A DNA stretch of 64,000 nucleotides from Erpetoichthys calabaricus (Eukaryota > Chordata > Cladistia > Polypteriformes > Polypteridae). The notes below the pieces were generated by a model. It did not search any database. It was not told where the DNA came from and worked only from the letters and a program-made list of their open reading frames with translations. A program made the position numbers and the translations under genes. Of the stretch, positions 13,871-26,344 are shown piece after piece. Position 1 is the stretch's first letter. Every line of letters begins with the position of its first letter. Where the stretch lies: the NCBI RefSeq assembly GCF_900747795.2, contig NC_041402.2, positions 158,921,345 to 158,985,344 of the forward strand, written 5' to 3'.

Positions 13871-14640
13871 TACAGGAGCACCCATACCAGATTCCATCTA
13901 TCAATCAGATACTTACTACATTAGCACAAGGAAGAATTTTTGCAAAACTAGACGTGGCACAAGCATATCAACAATTGCCAGTGGATGATGCAGCTACAGA
14001 TGCACAGACCATAATTACTCACAAAGGTGCATTCAGAGTTACTGGCCTGCAGTATGGGGTTTGTATTGGTCCTGGGATTTTTCAGAAATCAGGCTTCCCG
14101 GGAGTGGTTCCTTATTTTGATGATATTTTAATTGGAGCAGAGACTGTGTAAGCCTTAGCTGAAAAGTTGTATTTAGTGCTACGACGATTTGCAGATGTAG
14201 GCTTGAGGCTAAAAAAAAGACAAATGTGTGTTTGGTGTACCAAGTGTAGAGTTCCTAGGGTTCAGAGTTGATGATGAAGGAATTCATCCAACTACCACAA
14301 AAGTTAAAGCGATCCATGAGGCTCCAACACCAAGTAATAAACAGGAGCTGCAAGCATTTCTGGGACTTCTAAACTTTTATCATTCATTTCTAAAAGATAA
14401 GGCTACTGTGGCAGAGCCACTTCACAGACTGTTGGATAAAAATGCCATTTGGAAACGGTCCGACACTCATGAGAGAGCTTTCAATGAAGTAAAACTTGTT
14501 GCTATCATCAGATAGTATTTTAGTGCATTATGACTTGGAGAAACCACTTAATCTACTACCTTTCAAAGTGCTGTTCAGATAAAAAGAATGAAATATTAGC
14601 GGTGTGTGGAGTTTTGCGCTATATTTAAAGTGCAACAGGC

Positions 14641-15539
14641 AACCCATTCTGTTACCTTTAGTTCTCCAAACCCCACAGTTAAGGAGAATCTGCTGTAGCG
14701 ATGGATGTCCGCAGCCCCAGCGAGGCAGGGTGCTTCACATCTCCTCACCAGATCTCAACAAAGTTAGACACAAAAATATACTCAGCTTTTGGAAAAGGAA
14801 AAAAAAAAATGTGTATTTAATAGGTTAAAGTAAACAGTGAAAAAATGAGTGTGTTGTGTTGCATTAAAGGTAAGAGACAGGCGAACGTGAGGAAATCTGA
14901 AGATAGTTGACAGCGAAGAGATCCATCATGATAGGAAAGAAAATAACTAAGTGGTGCCCAAATCAAGCAAGTGGCACAGCTGGCTATTGCTAAACTACCG
15001 AAGATAACGTATTAGTAGAAGAGGGGATTAGCGAAACGCTGTCCATGTTATAAACGGAGAAGTAATGTAAGTCAAGCGAAAAACGAGCATCACAGCAAGT
15101 GCGACAGAAGAGGCTTCTGCATGACCTCCTTGCCTGCTTCTTCCCATTGCAGACATCCTCGAGCTCACTTTTGTGCGGAGCAATCTGACTGTCCCAGACC
15201 AGACAGAAATAAAGATTATGCAGAATTTGAATAAAAAGCCAGTGAATAATAAAAGCCACAGCAGATCCCGTTGAACTGCAACAAATTGCCCAGGCGCAGC
15301 ACAGGTTCAGTTTAGACCTTAAACTTTTCTTTAAGTAGCTCTTGACTTCAGCAGACAGACAAACTAGTCTGAAATACAGGACAGCACCCATGTCCATTCA
15401 GCGTTTTTCAGGGACCTTTAGGATAAAGGTGTTAAATGTGGTCAAAATCGTCTATCTGTTTTTCTAGTGAAGTAGCAAAAAAAAAAAAAAAGCCATAAAA
15501 TCAAACATTTTCAGAAGTAACTCAATCACTCACTCATTC
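14641..15539. other. intergenic, nothing recognised
   Basis: It has a (A)10 run near 14800 and (A)15 near 15480. The reverse-strand open frame 14990-15397 has no family features. Confidence 0.4.
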
Positions 15540-17210
15540 TGATCTGCCATCTCCATCATCAAGACTCGCTTGTTTCTTGCCTGTTGACTCTCTTGCCATC
15601 TCTGAACTTATTAATAAGTCTAATGCCTCCTCCTGTCTGCTTGATTCTGCCCCCACTTCTCTGCTTAAGACTTGCTCATCCATAAATAGTATTCTTGTTG
15701 CCTCATTGGTAAATACATGTTTCATTTCAGGTTCTGTCCCTACTGCCCTCAAAACTGCTGCAGTTACCCCAATCCTTAAAAAACCTGACCTGGATCCTTC
15801 CTTTGTCTCCAGTTACAGGCCTATCTCTAATCTCCCTTTTTTTGGTTAAGGTGATGGAACACGTGGTTGCTACACATCTCCATGCTTTTCTTCTAGATAA
15901 TACACTCTATGAGCCTTTTCAGTCTGGCTTTCGTACACAGCACAGCACTGAGACAGCTCTTCTCCGTGTAGTCAATGATCTTCTCCGGTCTGCAGATTGC
16001 GTTTCCCTTAATATTCTCATCTTTCTTGACTTAAGTGCAGCATTTGACACTGTTAACCATGAAATCCTCCTGTCACGTCTCTCTGGTGTAGGCATCTCTG
16101 GCTTAGCCCTTCAATGGCTCACATCATATCTTTCTAATAGGCAACAGTTTGTCACACTCAGCCGATATAAATCCTCCACCTCACCTGTGTCAGATGGTGT
16201 CCCTCAGGGTTCTGTCCTTGGGCCATTACTTTTTCTACTTTATATCCTTCCTTTGGGTCAGATTATTCGCAGACATGGCCTTAACTACCACTGTTATGCA
16301 GACGATATACAGTTATATCTTAGTACAGACTCCCCTACAGATTCACCTCCCAGCACACTTACTGACTGCATCACTGATCTTAAGCTATGGATGGAAAATA
16401 ACTTTCTCAAACTTCATGCCAATAAAACTGAAGTGTTACTGGTAGGTCCAAAATCCCAACATTCTAAGGCATCCAATTTCTCGATTTCTGTTGATGGTAC
16501 ACTTGTCAAACCTGCTCCTGTTGTCAAAAATCTTGGTGTTTTGTTTGACTCATCACTTAACTTTGAGCTACACATTAGGTCTCTTTCCAAAATTTCATTC
16601 TATTACTCACTAACATTGCCCACCTCTGTCCATTTTTGTCCTTTTCTGATGCTCAAACTCTGGTTCATTGTTTCATAATCTCTTGTATTGATTACTGTAA
16701 TTCCCTCTTCATTGGCCTCCCTGCAAAATCTATACAGCAGCTACAGTATATTCAGAACTCCGCAGCTAGAGTCCTCACCCACACAAAGTGGTTTGCTCAC
16801 ATCTCCCATGTTACCTGTTCCGTCAAGGATTAAATTCAAGATTCTGCTTCTCACCTTCAAAGCCCTACATAACCTTGCCCCCCTCTATCTCACTCAGCTG
16901 CTAGCTCCTTACACTCCTTGTCACTCTCTCAGGTCCTCGAGCAGTAATCTCCTTACTGTCCCACGCACTGAACTGTCCACCTTGGGAGGCAGGTCCTTCA
17001 GTGCTATAGCCCCTCAACTCTGGAACTCTCTTCCTCAGTCTCTCCAAGATTGCTCCTCTTTCTGCACTTTTAAATCTCAACTGAAAAGTTTCCTATTCTA
17101 TGAACTTTAGTCATCTGTGCAATTTTTTTTTTTTTACTCTGTATGTAAAGCGACCTTGGGTTTGTGAAAGGCGCTCAATAAATGTAACTTATTATATTTT
17201 ATTATTAATT
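15540..17210 (+). mobile_element. L2-like LINE, 5'-truncated ORF2 and 3' end
   Basis: Reverse transcriptase motifs are plain: TPILKKPDLDP, VSSYRPISNLPF, FLDLSAAFDTVNHEIL, GVPQGSVLGPLLF and the catalytic CYADDIQLYL. The C-terminal module includes DYCNSL, AARVLT and LWNSLPQSL. The 3' end TGAAAGGCGCTCAATAAATG with a short TTAT-rich tail is L2-type. The frame shifts near 15840 (a T run) and again near 16590-16680, so it is inactive. The endonuclease region is missing. Confidence 0.9.
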
Positions 17211-18032
17211 GCACTTCTCTCGTAGCTCTGATCTTTAGTGGTTTTGGCTCTCTTTCCTGTCGAATCCAAAACCGTTCTGCACTGACATGGTGTGAAGTAA
17301 AGCAGCAGCCAGCATGTTTGAGTCTGCCTTCTGTCTGACAAATTTGTTTTTTTCATTGTGTGCATTGTGGGCATATTCAAGATAAAAATAATTTGATTAT
17401 TCGCAACAATTATCAAAAATGAATATACTGTACTTTTATTAAATATACAGTACATAATAATAAATACGAGGAAAACATAAGAACAGAGAAAACAGGATCA
17501 AGTCAATTTTAGCTACCCCGTGAACAAAGCCTTGAAAGACTCGCGCTTCTTCAGACAAAAGATTTCAATGCCAACAGCATCCAAAAGATGTTCAGTTTGT
17601 GAAAATGGTATGGGAGCGTTAGATCGGAGTTCTATTGTTGGTGCTTTTTTTCAGGGTGGGGTCCTCAACTCCGCTATTGCGAGGGGTGGCGGGATATTTT
17701 TGTAATGAATTCCGCACTTCTTCACTACCCCATGCTGCTTTTCATCGCCCTCAAAGCTCTTCGATTTTATGTTGTGGTCTAAAGGGGAGCATGCGTAATT
17801 CATTCAGCACCGTTAGAAGGGGTTTCAGCTGTCAAAGGGCTGGAAATTTTTTAAAGACCTGGGAACTCTGCAAGCGCACACAACCGTCTCAGTCGCTCCT
17901 GCTGACCTCTGGTGATTTATTTACTAAATGAAGCGGCTATTGGACATGTATGTTACATCTACAGTACAGTATTGACTATTGTACAAGTTAAAATAAAAGA
18001 GGTGCATTGGAACTGCTTATATTATTCGTTGA
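17211..18032. other. intergenic, nothing recognised
   Basis: Some small open frames, none with family features. No clear repeat ends. Confidence 0.4.
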
Positions 18033-18325
18033 TCTGTCCATCCTCTAAAACCGCTTATCCAGGGCAGAGGGCAGCTGGAACACACCCCCCAGCAAGGAAC
18101 GGGCATATGCAGGAGCAATCTGTGGACAAGCTGGCAGCCTATAGCAGGGTGAATCGACACACACACATCCGGGGACGATTTAGCATCGCCAGTTTACATA
18201 ACCTGCATGTCTTTGGCCTGGTAGGAAACCGCAGCAAGCCCATGCGAGCACGAATGCAAAGTCCATGTAGGGAGCACCTGGGGTGAGACCCCCGAACCCT
18301 TCACCACGATGCAGTTTATACGCAC
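18033..18325 (-). mobile_element. V-SINE, diverged
   Basis: Reverse-orientation blocks ACCGCTTATCCAGGGCAG, ACGATTTAGCATCGCC, ACCTGCATGTCTTTGG and CAAAGTCCATGTAGGGAG follow the V-SINE order. It is a different subfamily from the copy at 18971, with CGCTTATCC rather than CGCTGAATCC. Confidence 0.75.
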
Positions 18326-18664
18326 TAACAGCTAACTGCATCAACACGTGTCATATTCGTTAATTATAAATAGATTAACTTTGGTCCCTCCCGGTCACTC
18401 CTTAAAACTGTGCCCATGAAGAAAAGACTTGTCACTTGTAAAGTAATTAGTTCTGATTAAGTTTCACCTTAAAGTTTCCGATTTCAGTGTGCATTTCTAT
18501 ACACCTTCTTCAAAAGAATGCCCTGCAATTGCACAATATGATGGACATTCACAAATGATATGCGTGTCTTTTATCTAAAAGTGGTTAAAATATCTTACTT
18601 GATAAACAAAAATAAAATCACTCATTGATGGTATTCTGTAATTATATCTAAGTTTAATGAACTT

Positions 18665-18896
18665 TTTTTTTTTGTTCTTTATTTCGCCTTATACAATTTC
18701 TTGTATTAGGAATTTGTTAGTTTTTGTATACCCCTTGTTGTCAGAGCGCAGGGTCAGCCATTGTACAGCGCCCCTGGAGCAATTACAGGTTAAGGGTCTT
18801 GCTCAAGGGCCCAGCAGAGTAAGATCTCTTTTGGCAGTGACGGGGATTCGAACCGGCAACCTTCGGGATACCAGTGCAGATCCTTAGCCTCAGAGC
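18665..18896 (-). mobile_element. tRNA-derived SINE with 49-bp flanking direct repeats
   Basis: On the - strand the head GCTCTGAGGCTAAGGATCTG and B box GGTTCGAATCCC are followed by GCCCTTGAGCAAGACCC and GGGGCGCTGTACAATGG. It ends in GGCGAAATAAAGAAC plus poly(A). Direct repeats of 49 bp at 18616-18664 and 18897-18945 differ by one base and match the insertion limits exactly. The poly(A) tail and small divergence suggest a fairly young copy. Confidence 0.88.
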
Positions 18897-18970
18897 AATC
18901 ACTCATTGAAGGTATTCTGTAATTATATCTAAGTTTAATGAACTTCAGCCTTATATAAATAAAATTAATT

Positions 18971-19338
18971 CATCCATCCATCCATTTTCCAACCCGCTGA
19001 ATCCGAACACAGGGTCACGGGGGTCTGCTGGAGCCAATCCCAGCCAACACAGGGCACAAGGCAGGGAACCAAACCCGGGCAGGGTGCCAACCCACCGCAG
19101 GACACACACAAACACACCCACACACCAAGCACACACTAGGGCCAATTTAGAATCGCCAATCCACCTAACCTGCATGTCTTTGGACTGTGGGAGGAAACCG
19201 GAGCGCCCGGAGGAAACCCACGCAGACACGGGGAGAACATGCAAACTCCACGCAGGGAGGACCCGGGAAGTGAACCCGGGTCCCCAGATCTCTCAACTGC
19301 GAGGCAGCAGCGCTACCCACTGCGCCACCGTGCCGCCC
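18971..19338 (-). mobile_element. V-SINE, full length, with target-site duplication
   Basis: The CATCC tail, core and tRNA-like head (ending GCGCCACCGTGCCGCC) are all present in reverse. AATAAAATTAATT occurs at 18958-18970 and 19339-19351, a 13-bp target duplication. Confidence 0.93.
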
Positions 19339-19351
19339 AATAAAATTAATT

Positions 19352-20149
19352 AATTATTATTATTATTAGATAGATAGATTAACTTACTACATACAAATCC
19401 TTCCTAGGAAACGCCCCTCTAAACATGTCAAGGCTGCATTCTGTGCCCCTTTATACGAACAGTTTAATTTTTTAAATGGAACAACGGAAAATGGTGTCTA
19501 TACCAAAATATAACAGTTAATCACAGTTTCAGTTACAAACCAAAATATTTTTAGAACATCGAAATGAATAATTTAAATAATAAGTAATAAATAATAAATA
19601 TTTAAATAAAATTGGCCTGTACTCCACTTACTGCTGAATTTCTGCCTGTAATGTGATGCTTTGGGTGTTGTCATTTCAAATAGTAACTGCTGAAATCACC
19701 GAAATATACCAAAAACATTCGATTCTGATCTTGTAAAGCTAAGCCCACAGCTTCGTAGAACACTGAAACTAACACTAACCCTTTTGCTGTTAATGCTTTA
19801 CCGGAGCACTGCATTTTGTTAATAAAGCTGGCCAAACCATTCGGACTCTAAACCAATTAATTATACGAGCTTTGAGATCAGTGGGTGGAGCAATGGCCGG
19901 TGGCTAGTGCAATGTGTTTACGATGTTGGTTATTGCTGAAGCGGTACTACTATTTTATCAAGCATTTGGATATTCCATAGGACGGCAATTCATATAAAAA
20001 ATACCCCTTATATTTGAGAAAACCCACACCCCCACGTTATATGTTTGTCTCCCTAAATTACATCCCATTAAACGTCTCTCCACATGGACCTGATTCCCCA
20101 ATAACCCCCCAAATCTGTGGAGATTCCTCCTGATCTGGAAACTCTGATA
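19352..20149. other. region upstream of ANAPC13, no element recognised
   Basis: AT-rich, with short ATT and TAGA repeats near 19355-19380 and nothing else supported. Confidence 0.4.
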
Positions 20150-20312
20150 ATATGGTGTGTGTGCAGACAGTTGGTACCAAAACGATGACGTTTTAAGCTA
20201 TTTCGAGGGCGGAATCTTCAGTGGAACTACTTATGTGACGACCAATGGAGCGGCGGACTCATTTGTTCGCCGAACGGACTACTGGATGTTGCGATAAGTT
20301 TCAGTAGAAAAG
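20150..20312 (+). promoter_or_regulatory. ANAPC13: ANAPC13 promoter and non-coding exon 1
   Basis: This is a locally CpG-richer stretch. It has a CCAAT box at 20242-20246 next to GGAGCGGCGG, and TGACG motifs resembling CRE/ATF half sites nearby. A strong splice donor, AAAAG|GTAACAGTA, sits at 20312/20313. No coding frame is present, which fits the known non-coding first exon of this gene. The transcription start cannot be placed exactly. Confidence 0.55.
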
Positions 20313-20449
20313 GTAACAGTACGTGCCTTTCTGTGTTTTCGTATGTGGATTGCATTTTTATCTTGTTCAGACGCACACGTTTCGAAAGACGTTTAATTAT
20401 AATTGGTTTGAAGGATCCTTAACGGGTTAAAGAAGAGCCGACGTGGTGA

Positions 20450-20660
20450 ACGTGCTTTTAAAAATTATTACATTTACATATTTGGTTGATGTCTTTATCC
20501 AATGCGACTTAACATTTCTGATACATTTGGTTACATTTTTGTTTTTTTTCCAGTTGGAGCCCAGGCAGATCAAGTGATTTGGTCGTGGTCACACAGTGTC
20601 CGTAGCAGGATCTGAACATTCAACCTCCAGGGTTTGAAGTCCAGAGCCTTCTGTTAACAT
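20450..20660 (-). mobile_element. MIR-like tRNA SINE, degenerate, in ANAPC13 intron 1
   Basis: TTTATCCAATGCGACTTAAC, GGTCACACAGTGTCCGTAG and GGATCTGAACATTCAACC are the tail, core and B-box region of a common fish SINE in reverse order. Confidence 0.65.
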
Positions 20661-21850
20661 TTTTTTGCCTGTGATAGTTTGCAGATTACTTTATTGCTAA
20701 CAGATTAACTCCCGAACGTTGGTTTATAATAGACAGCACTATAAATTGTATCACCCGAACTCGCGGGGAAAGCCGTGAACGATCCTACCGGTCACAGGGA
20801 CGCCTGGGAAGTGAAGTCTTTTCCTGCGTCACTCAATGTCACGCAGGCTATTTTGAAAGAGTTTGGCTGGTAAAAAAAAAAACGATTTGGCGGTGTGTGC
20901 GTTTTTTTTTAAGCTCACTCGAATTTTCTGAGCGTTTTAACAGTGGGGCCGCATAATATACCCTTGGAGGGTTAGGGTGCTGGCACCTTTGCAACATAAA
21001 TGCTGTTATTATGAAATGAAAGAAGCATAATGTGTTATTGCTGACCAGGTGGATTTCATGGACCCAAACGTATCTTGAAACAAATAAAACAACATTTAAT
21101 GTCAATCAGAGTAGGCATATGTAAAGATTTCAAATAAAGCCAGACGACTGTAGCCATGGAAATCAATATTGCGTGGACGAGTCTGCGCATGCGGAAGATT
21201 GCAACCAAGTCAAGTGCGCATGTCACACTTCGCTTTTATTCGGGACGGAGAATATCATACTTTTTGAAATTAATACCAATACAAGTATTGGTAATACCAA
21301 TACATATTTTTTTAACGAATCACAGTTTCCAATACTATTACCAGTACTGTTCGTTTTTTAACCAGAATATGTATTTTATTCAAGCGGTAGCATTCTGAAA
21401 TGAATATTAAGTCAATCACGACATACAAGCTGGACACCGTAAAAGAATTATTACAAAATAATTATTTTAGACAAAACACAGTAAAGATGTACAACATTTT
21501 CATAAGAATTTAATCTGCTTGATATATATAGAAAATGTATAATTTTACCAATGCACTTAAACTGATCCCATGAAAACGGTCCCATTACAAAACCGAAAAA
21601 AAGTATTTGCATGTTTGCATTTTCTGCGTCTGACATTTGTTTTATCGGGAGATCTTGATGTGATAGCGTTATATTTACTTAGGTTTCTGATTAATGTTTA
21701 GGAAAAGTAGCATTAAAATATTTTCAGGCTCAATTTAATTTCACGCCTGCCTTAAAGGTTTGTGCAAGAGGAGAGGTTCTCTGTTGAGCTCCTCAAGCGA
21801 TTTTAATAATGTAAAGTTAAGCAAAAATATTTAGGAAGGTATCATCGAAG

Positions 21851-22453
21851 GGATACACTCTCCAAAAATCTATGTTACTTGCCCCTTGTCCGTTAAGTGA
21901 TGGTCAAGAAAAAAATTTAATGTCTTGTTTTAATGTAGAATGGAGATAAAGTTTATATAATAGGCATCTATGATGACCAGGGCTGTACAACAGCAAATGA
22001 TGTAAAAAAGTTCATGCAAAAAGAAGAAAACCATTATGTTACATGTGTCACAGAATCCATCATAAACTGGAAAAATCAAATCTCAGTGGATAGAAGGAAA
22101 AGAATCTTGACCATTGAGTGAGGGGGAGAAGCAAATCTTTTAATTCAAAAAGACAATCCCACGTGAATGGTTTCCTATTTATGATGTGTGCTGACTTTTT
22201 CTGGAAGTATCTGTTTAACAACATTTTACCAAAAAGTGCATGTATTTTGCACATTGTGAGCACATGACACATGCAGCACAAGTAATGCAAGTTTTGTTTT
22301 CCATTGTACAGCATTGGTCTCCATAGATGCCTATTATAATAAAACCTTTTTTAATCTCCATTATGCATGAAAACATGAGATTAAAAATTTATCTCTGCTA
22401 TCACTACCAACTACACTGAGTAAGTAACATGTATTTTTTGGCTGGAGTATTCC
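21851..22453. mobile_element. 603-bp non-autonomous DNA element with long inverted repeats
   Basis: The arms are 21851-21988 and 22306-22453, pairing over about 140 bp with small gaps. Shared pieces are ATACTC near the end, CCAAAAA, ATGTTACTT, AATGGAGAT and ATAATAGGCATCTATG. The interior has no transposase. The target duplication is not clear, so the superfamily is not assigned. It lies in ANAPC13 intron 1. Confidence 0.75.
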
Positions 22454-22722
22454 TATAATGCTATTATAACACTATTAAACCTATTAAAAGTTGATCTGAT
22501 TATATTTATTAACATTTACTGGCCACTTTGTTTTTAGGAAGAAAACAAGTTTCATCATTAAACTATGCACATTTTTACACATTTTGCATAATGGTAGTCA
22601 CAAACATCTGTGTGCAAATCATCAATAAGAGTATCAGACCGCACTTGTCAATTTTTGTAAGTGTTTATTGGGTGATGTAATATACATTGGTTGAGTGACA
22701 ATTTATTTTTTTGTCTTTCCAG

Positions 22723-22867
22723 AGAATTAAGTTTGTTTTTATTCATAGTAGTAGCTGAATGTAACAAGATGGATAGTGAAGTCCAGAGAGACGGGAGGAT
22801 TCTGGATCTTATCGACGATGCCTGGAAAGAAGATCGTTTACCTTATGAAGATGTTACAATCCCTTTA
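22723..22867 (+). CDS. ANAPC13: ANAPC13 exon 2 (5' UTR end plus first 33 codons)
   Basis: The acceptor is TTTCCAG at 22722 and the donor is TTA|GTAAGA. The ATG at 22769-22771 is preceded by AACAAG, a moderate Kozak context with A at -3. The 46 bases before the ATG are 5' UTR. Confidence 0.85.
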
Positions 22868-24042
22868 GTAAGAGAACTGGTCACTCTGTTGTTCTGTTAA
22901 TCTGGTGACTTATGGGTGGACCTGAACCTCACTGCCAGAATCAGGTGGAGGAAATGCACCCCTGCAACGACAATACAACCAATCCATAGTGCATTATGGT
23001 AGTATAGATGGTTTTATTCCACAAGATTCTGGGAGTGAAGTTTAATGCACCTACATTTTATATTATTCAGCTTTAACAGTCAGTTACAAGGGTATTTTGC
23101 AGTCTTGCATGCTGATAGATTTGTAATTAAACCAAATAACAAGTGCTTCTTTTCTACACCTTTAAACTTGTCCATTTATTCCACGGTGACACTAAGGTAT
23201 TCTTCAGTGTGAAGATGTAGTATCCAGGCTGTTACAGTGAGCTTTTCATCAGGGCTAAAGACTATGTGTCAGTGGGTGGTCTCGTAAGGCAGTGCTACTT
23301 TGTGTGGACATTTGTTCCCACCAACCCTTGATCACTGTGCTATTGTCCAGCCTTGGCTTTGCTGCAGGGGTTGCTGGGAGGAAAAATATTTTACCAAAAC
23401 TGGATTATACATACTGTACCCATTCATCAGATTAGTTTCCCCGGATGTATGTTGTTGTCCAGTACCCACATAACAGCTAATTAAATAATGGCATTGAGTA
23501 GGGAGAAAATGAACTCGCCGATTGTGAAACTGGTTAAAAACAAAAACCTGCAGGCACAGGGGTCACCAAGACTTGAGAACCACAGATTGTGATATTCCTC
23601 AGCAGTAGAGGAAGTGCATGCTTGTGCTACACACAGATTATAGCGGACCCCCAAGCACCATTCAACCCCCCACCCTGTTTGGTGACACTGCTTTGGATAT
23701 GTTTAAGCAGGTGAGTAGCACCACAAACGGACAAGACATGTAGTAAAATAGCACTACGGTGAACATATCTAATGAACTACTTCCAAGTATATGAGGCTCA
23801 GCTTTTAAATATGAAAACACGAGGAAAAACAAACTGCCGTAACTTTTTTGTTTTACTAATGCCCAATGGTTTGCAAGCAATCTGACTTTTCCCATCATCT
23901 GTTTTGTCTTTTGTAGAATGAACTTCCAGAGCCGGAGCAGGACAATGGAGGATCAACTGAATCTGTCAAAGAACAAGAAATGAAATGGTCTGATCTTGCT
24001 CTTCAGAGCTTACATGAAAATACTCCAAACCCAGGGAGTTAA
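22769..24042 (+). CDS. ANAPC13: ANAPC13 (APC13), complete coding sequence in two exons
   Basis: Coding exons 22769-22867 (33 codons) and 23917-24042 (41 codons plus stop) encode 74 residues, the same length as the human protein. The sequence matches the vertebrate protein nearly residue for residue: the start MDSEVQRDGRILDLIDDAW, then LPYEDV, NELPEPEQDNGG and the tail SLHENTPNPGS. ANAPC13 is a small subunit of the anaphase-promoting complex, the ubiquitin ligase that drives mitotic exit. There it stabilises the TPR subunits CDC16, CDC23 and CDC27. The start is fixed by homology; an upstream in-frame Met in the open frame lies across the exon 2 acceptor and is not used. Exon 1 is non-coding near 20.3 kb. 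ARHGAP32 converges on it from the right. No defect is visible. Confidence 0.96.
22868..23916 (+). other. ANAPC13 intron 2
   Basis: Begins GTAAGA and ends TTTTGTAG. No repeat or RNA gene is recognised inside. Confidence 0.6.
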
Positions 24043-24365
24043 GCCTACCATGGCTGCACTGCACATTGACCATTTATGTGAATTTAGTAGAAAACGTCCT
24101 CCAAAGTGCCTCACCCAGGGCTTTCTTTTAAAGCTGCTGCTTCTGCTGTAACAGCTAGTGCACCCACCAATCCCACATTGCACTGCTCATCGGCTTTGTG
24201 GGAATTGCTCAAAAATAACACATTTGGCCAAGGAGTGAGGGAGAGAACTTTTTTTGTTTTCCAGTTTGTATTCCAGACTGTCCACAACAAAAGTATTTGC
24301 ACATGGCTTCTGTTTTTTCTACAAACTTGCATGCTCAAAGAAATAAAAAGTTACTAGTCAACAGA
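23917..24365 (+). CDS. ANAPC13: ANAPC13 terminal exon with 3' UTR
   Basis: The acceptor TTTTGTAG precedes AATGAACTTCC, and the stop TAA is at 24040-24042. The 3' UTR carries AATAAA at 24342-24347, so cleavage probably falls near 24360. Coding ends at 24042. Confidence 0.8.
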
Positions 24366-25559
24366 CTTCTTGAAGTGAGCTATTTTTTGTTACCGGAAAG
24401 CCAGGCTCCTCAATATCACCCTGGAGTTTTCGGTTTAACCAATTTTTTAAGTAAAAACCTGCTTATTACTAAACCAGTTTAGTTTTAGTTAACTGCCTAT
24501 TTTAGCTTTAAACAGCCACTTTATTAAGGTTTTAATTGTCACCCATTTCCTTAACCAGCCATCAGTTAATAATGACATGCAGATGACAACGGAACCACCA
24601 GCTCCCCAGCTAATGCCCTTCCATTTAAGCCCGTGCACTGAGGCGGCCTTACGGCTGACCAACCCCACGCTCAAACGCTGTTACCGGTATGAGTGGACTG
24701 TATAAACTTGTGCATGAATTTAATAAATAATAACAAACCGGATTTCCTCATTACAGTATTCAGCTAAATTTTTGCAAGATAAAACATGGACTTTATCAAA
24801 ATATAACTGGAGAATTATAACTTGACAAATTCCTGCTTGAACAGGACAGGCTGACCTCAAAAGCGGGGCCCTGGGGTGATCGCCCCACTTTCCACCCCCA
24901 AATGCTGCTCTTGCCTGTGCATAGGCATGAAGTATCTTTGTTAATAAAAAATGTTTTGAAATAAATGAAAGGGCAGGAACAAGAGATTCAAATCAGTTCC
25001 GGACCACAAAACATATGGATAACGTACTCCGAACACAAAACAAATCAACAATGTGATAAAGATTTTTCTTAGAAGAATGAAAGCACTAACAAGCCATTTA
25101 ATTAAATACCAAGATTCGTTATCTGCTAGGCCTGACTTGGAATAAAAACCTGCAACCACTAGGATTAAGGATCCCTGCAGTAAAGCGCAAAGTATTTTGG
25201 GGCAGGTGGATTTTGACACCAGTTATCTGTGATATTTGCTGTTCCTCTTGGCGATCGTTCGTGTTTCTCGAGAACTGTAGTGTTCATATGTTTCTGCTTA
25301 TGCTTTATATTCTTAGTTGCTTTAGCTCTGCACATGGGTCTTTATCTAGTCGTACCCACACACCACTTTCAATTTTGGGATCCTTTGACCACAAAAACCT
25401 TTTCTCCAAATGTGGCTACTTCAGTGTTGTCCTATTTTTAATGATGGTCTCTTTCTTCCACCGTGGATTTTGTTCAGATCTTTTGGATGTAATTCAATGA
25501 TGCCCCTTCACTCCATTCTCACCCACTGACCAGAGTTGAGAATTTCTGCAACTGCCATG
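24366..25559. other. intergenic space between the converging genes
   Basis: No gene supported. A pyrimidine-rich run near 24880 and a second AATAAA near 24722 (a possible longer ANAPC13 3' end) are the only points of note. Confidence 0.4.
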
Positions 25560-26010
25560 ACCTGGTGTTATATTTATAGGCTGAGGTGTACAGAGTGAAG
25601 AGAAAAGGAGATGGGACTGTTCCTTGTGCTCACATCTACATCAGAGACACAGTCCTTGAGTCTCACAAAGTACAGTCTAGTCCAGATAGTCCATTATCCT
25701 GGACAGCATAGGCTCATCCACCTCCATATCAGAGATGACTGAATAGTACTGTAGGCACTGGAGAACTCAAACATTATCCTCACAGTGCTGCCAGCTTTGC
25801 CCAGATGATAATAAATACGCTTTATGGAGCAGACGGACAATTGCTTCCTCCACTCCAGTCTTTGTCAGACAGGCAAACTGCAGTTGGACCAGGTGACCTA
25901 CCACAAGAGGACTCCTACAGTCCAGGACCGGCTTGTCAGAGGTCTTCAAGTGCGAGACATAAGGGCCACTGGCCTGTAGTCATTAGGTGAAGACCACCTT
26001 TGGATCAATG
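25560..26010 (-). mobile_element. Rex1/CR1-like LINE remnant
   Basis: On the - strand the reverse transcriptase stretch GSTVRIMFEFSSAYSTIQ is readable near 25750-25800, the same motif region as in the LINE at 12476. The flanking sequence also matches that RT domain in reverse. It is old, with several disruptions. Confidence 0.7.
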
Positions 26011-26344
26011 CATTATAGCTTTAATGAGAGAGACTACACAGGTGACTGAGGACCCCACAAAGCTGGTACTCACATAAAGGGGCCATTTGAAGTTTACTAA
26101 AAATAAAAATAATCCAGATTACCTGTATTATGTTTGGGATTGAGAATTTATCCGTTTTCTTTAAAGGTCCACCAGCACACCCCCGTTCACACGACAGAAA
26201 TTCACTCAAAAACACATTTTTTTATCCCAAATTTACTTTTATATTTCTTCCATTCTTTATATTGTCTCCAGAGAACAACAACATTACAGACAGTTGTACC
26301 TCAAATGTTTTCACTGCTTTCAGCCAAAATAAGAGAGATCCTGC

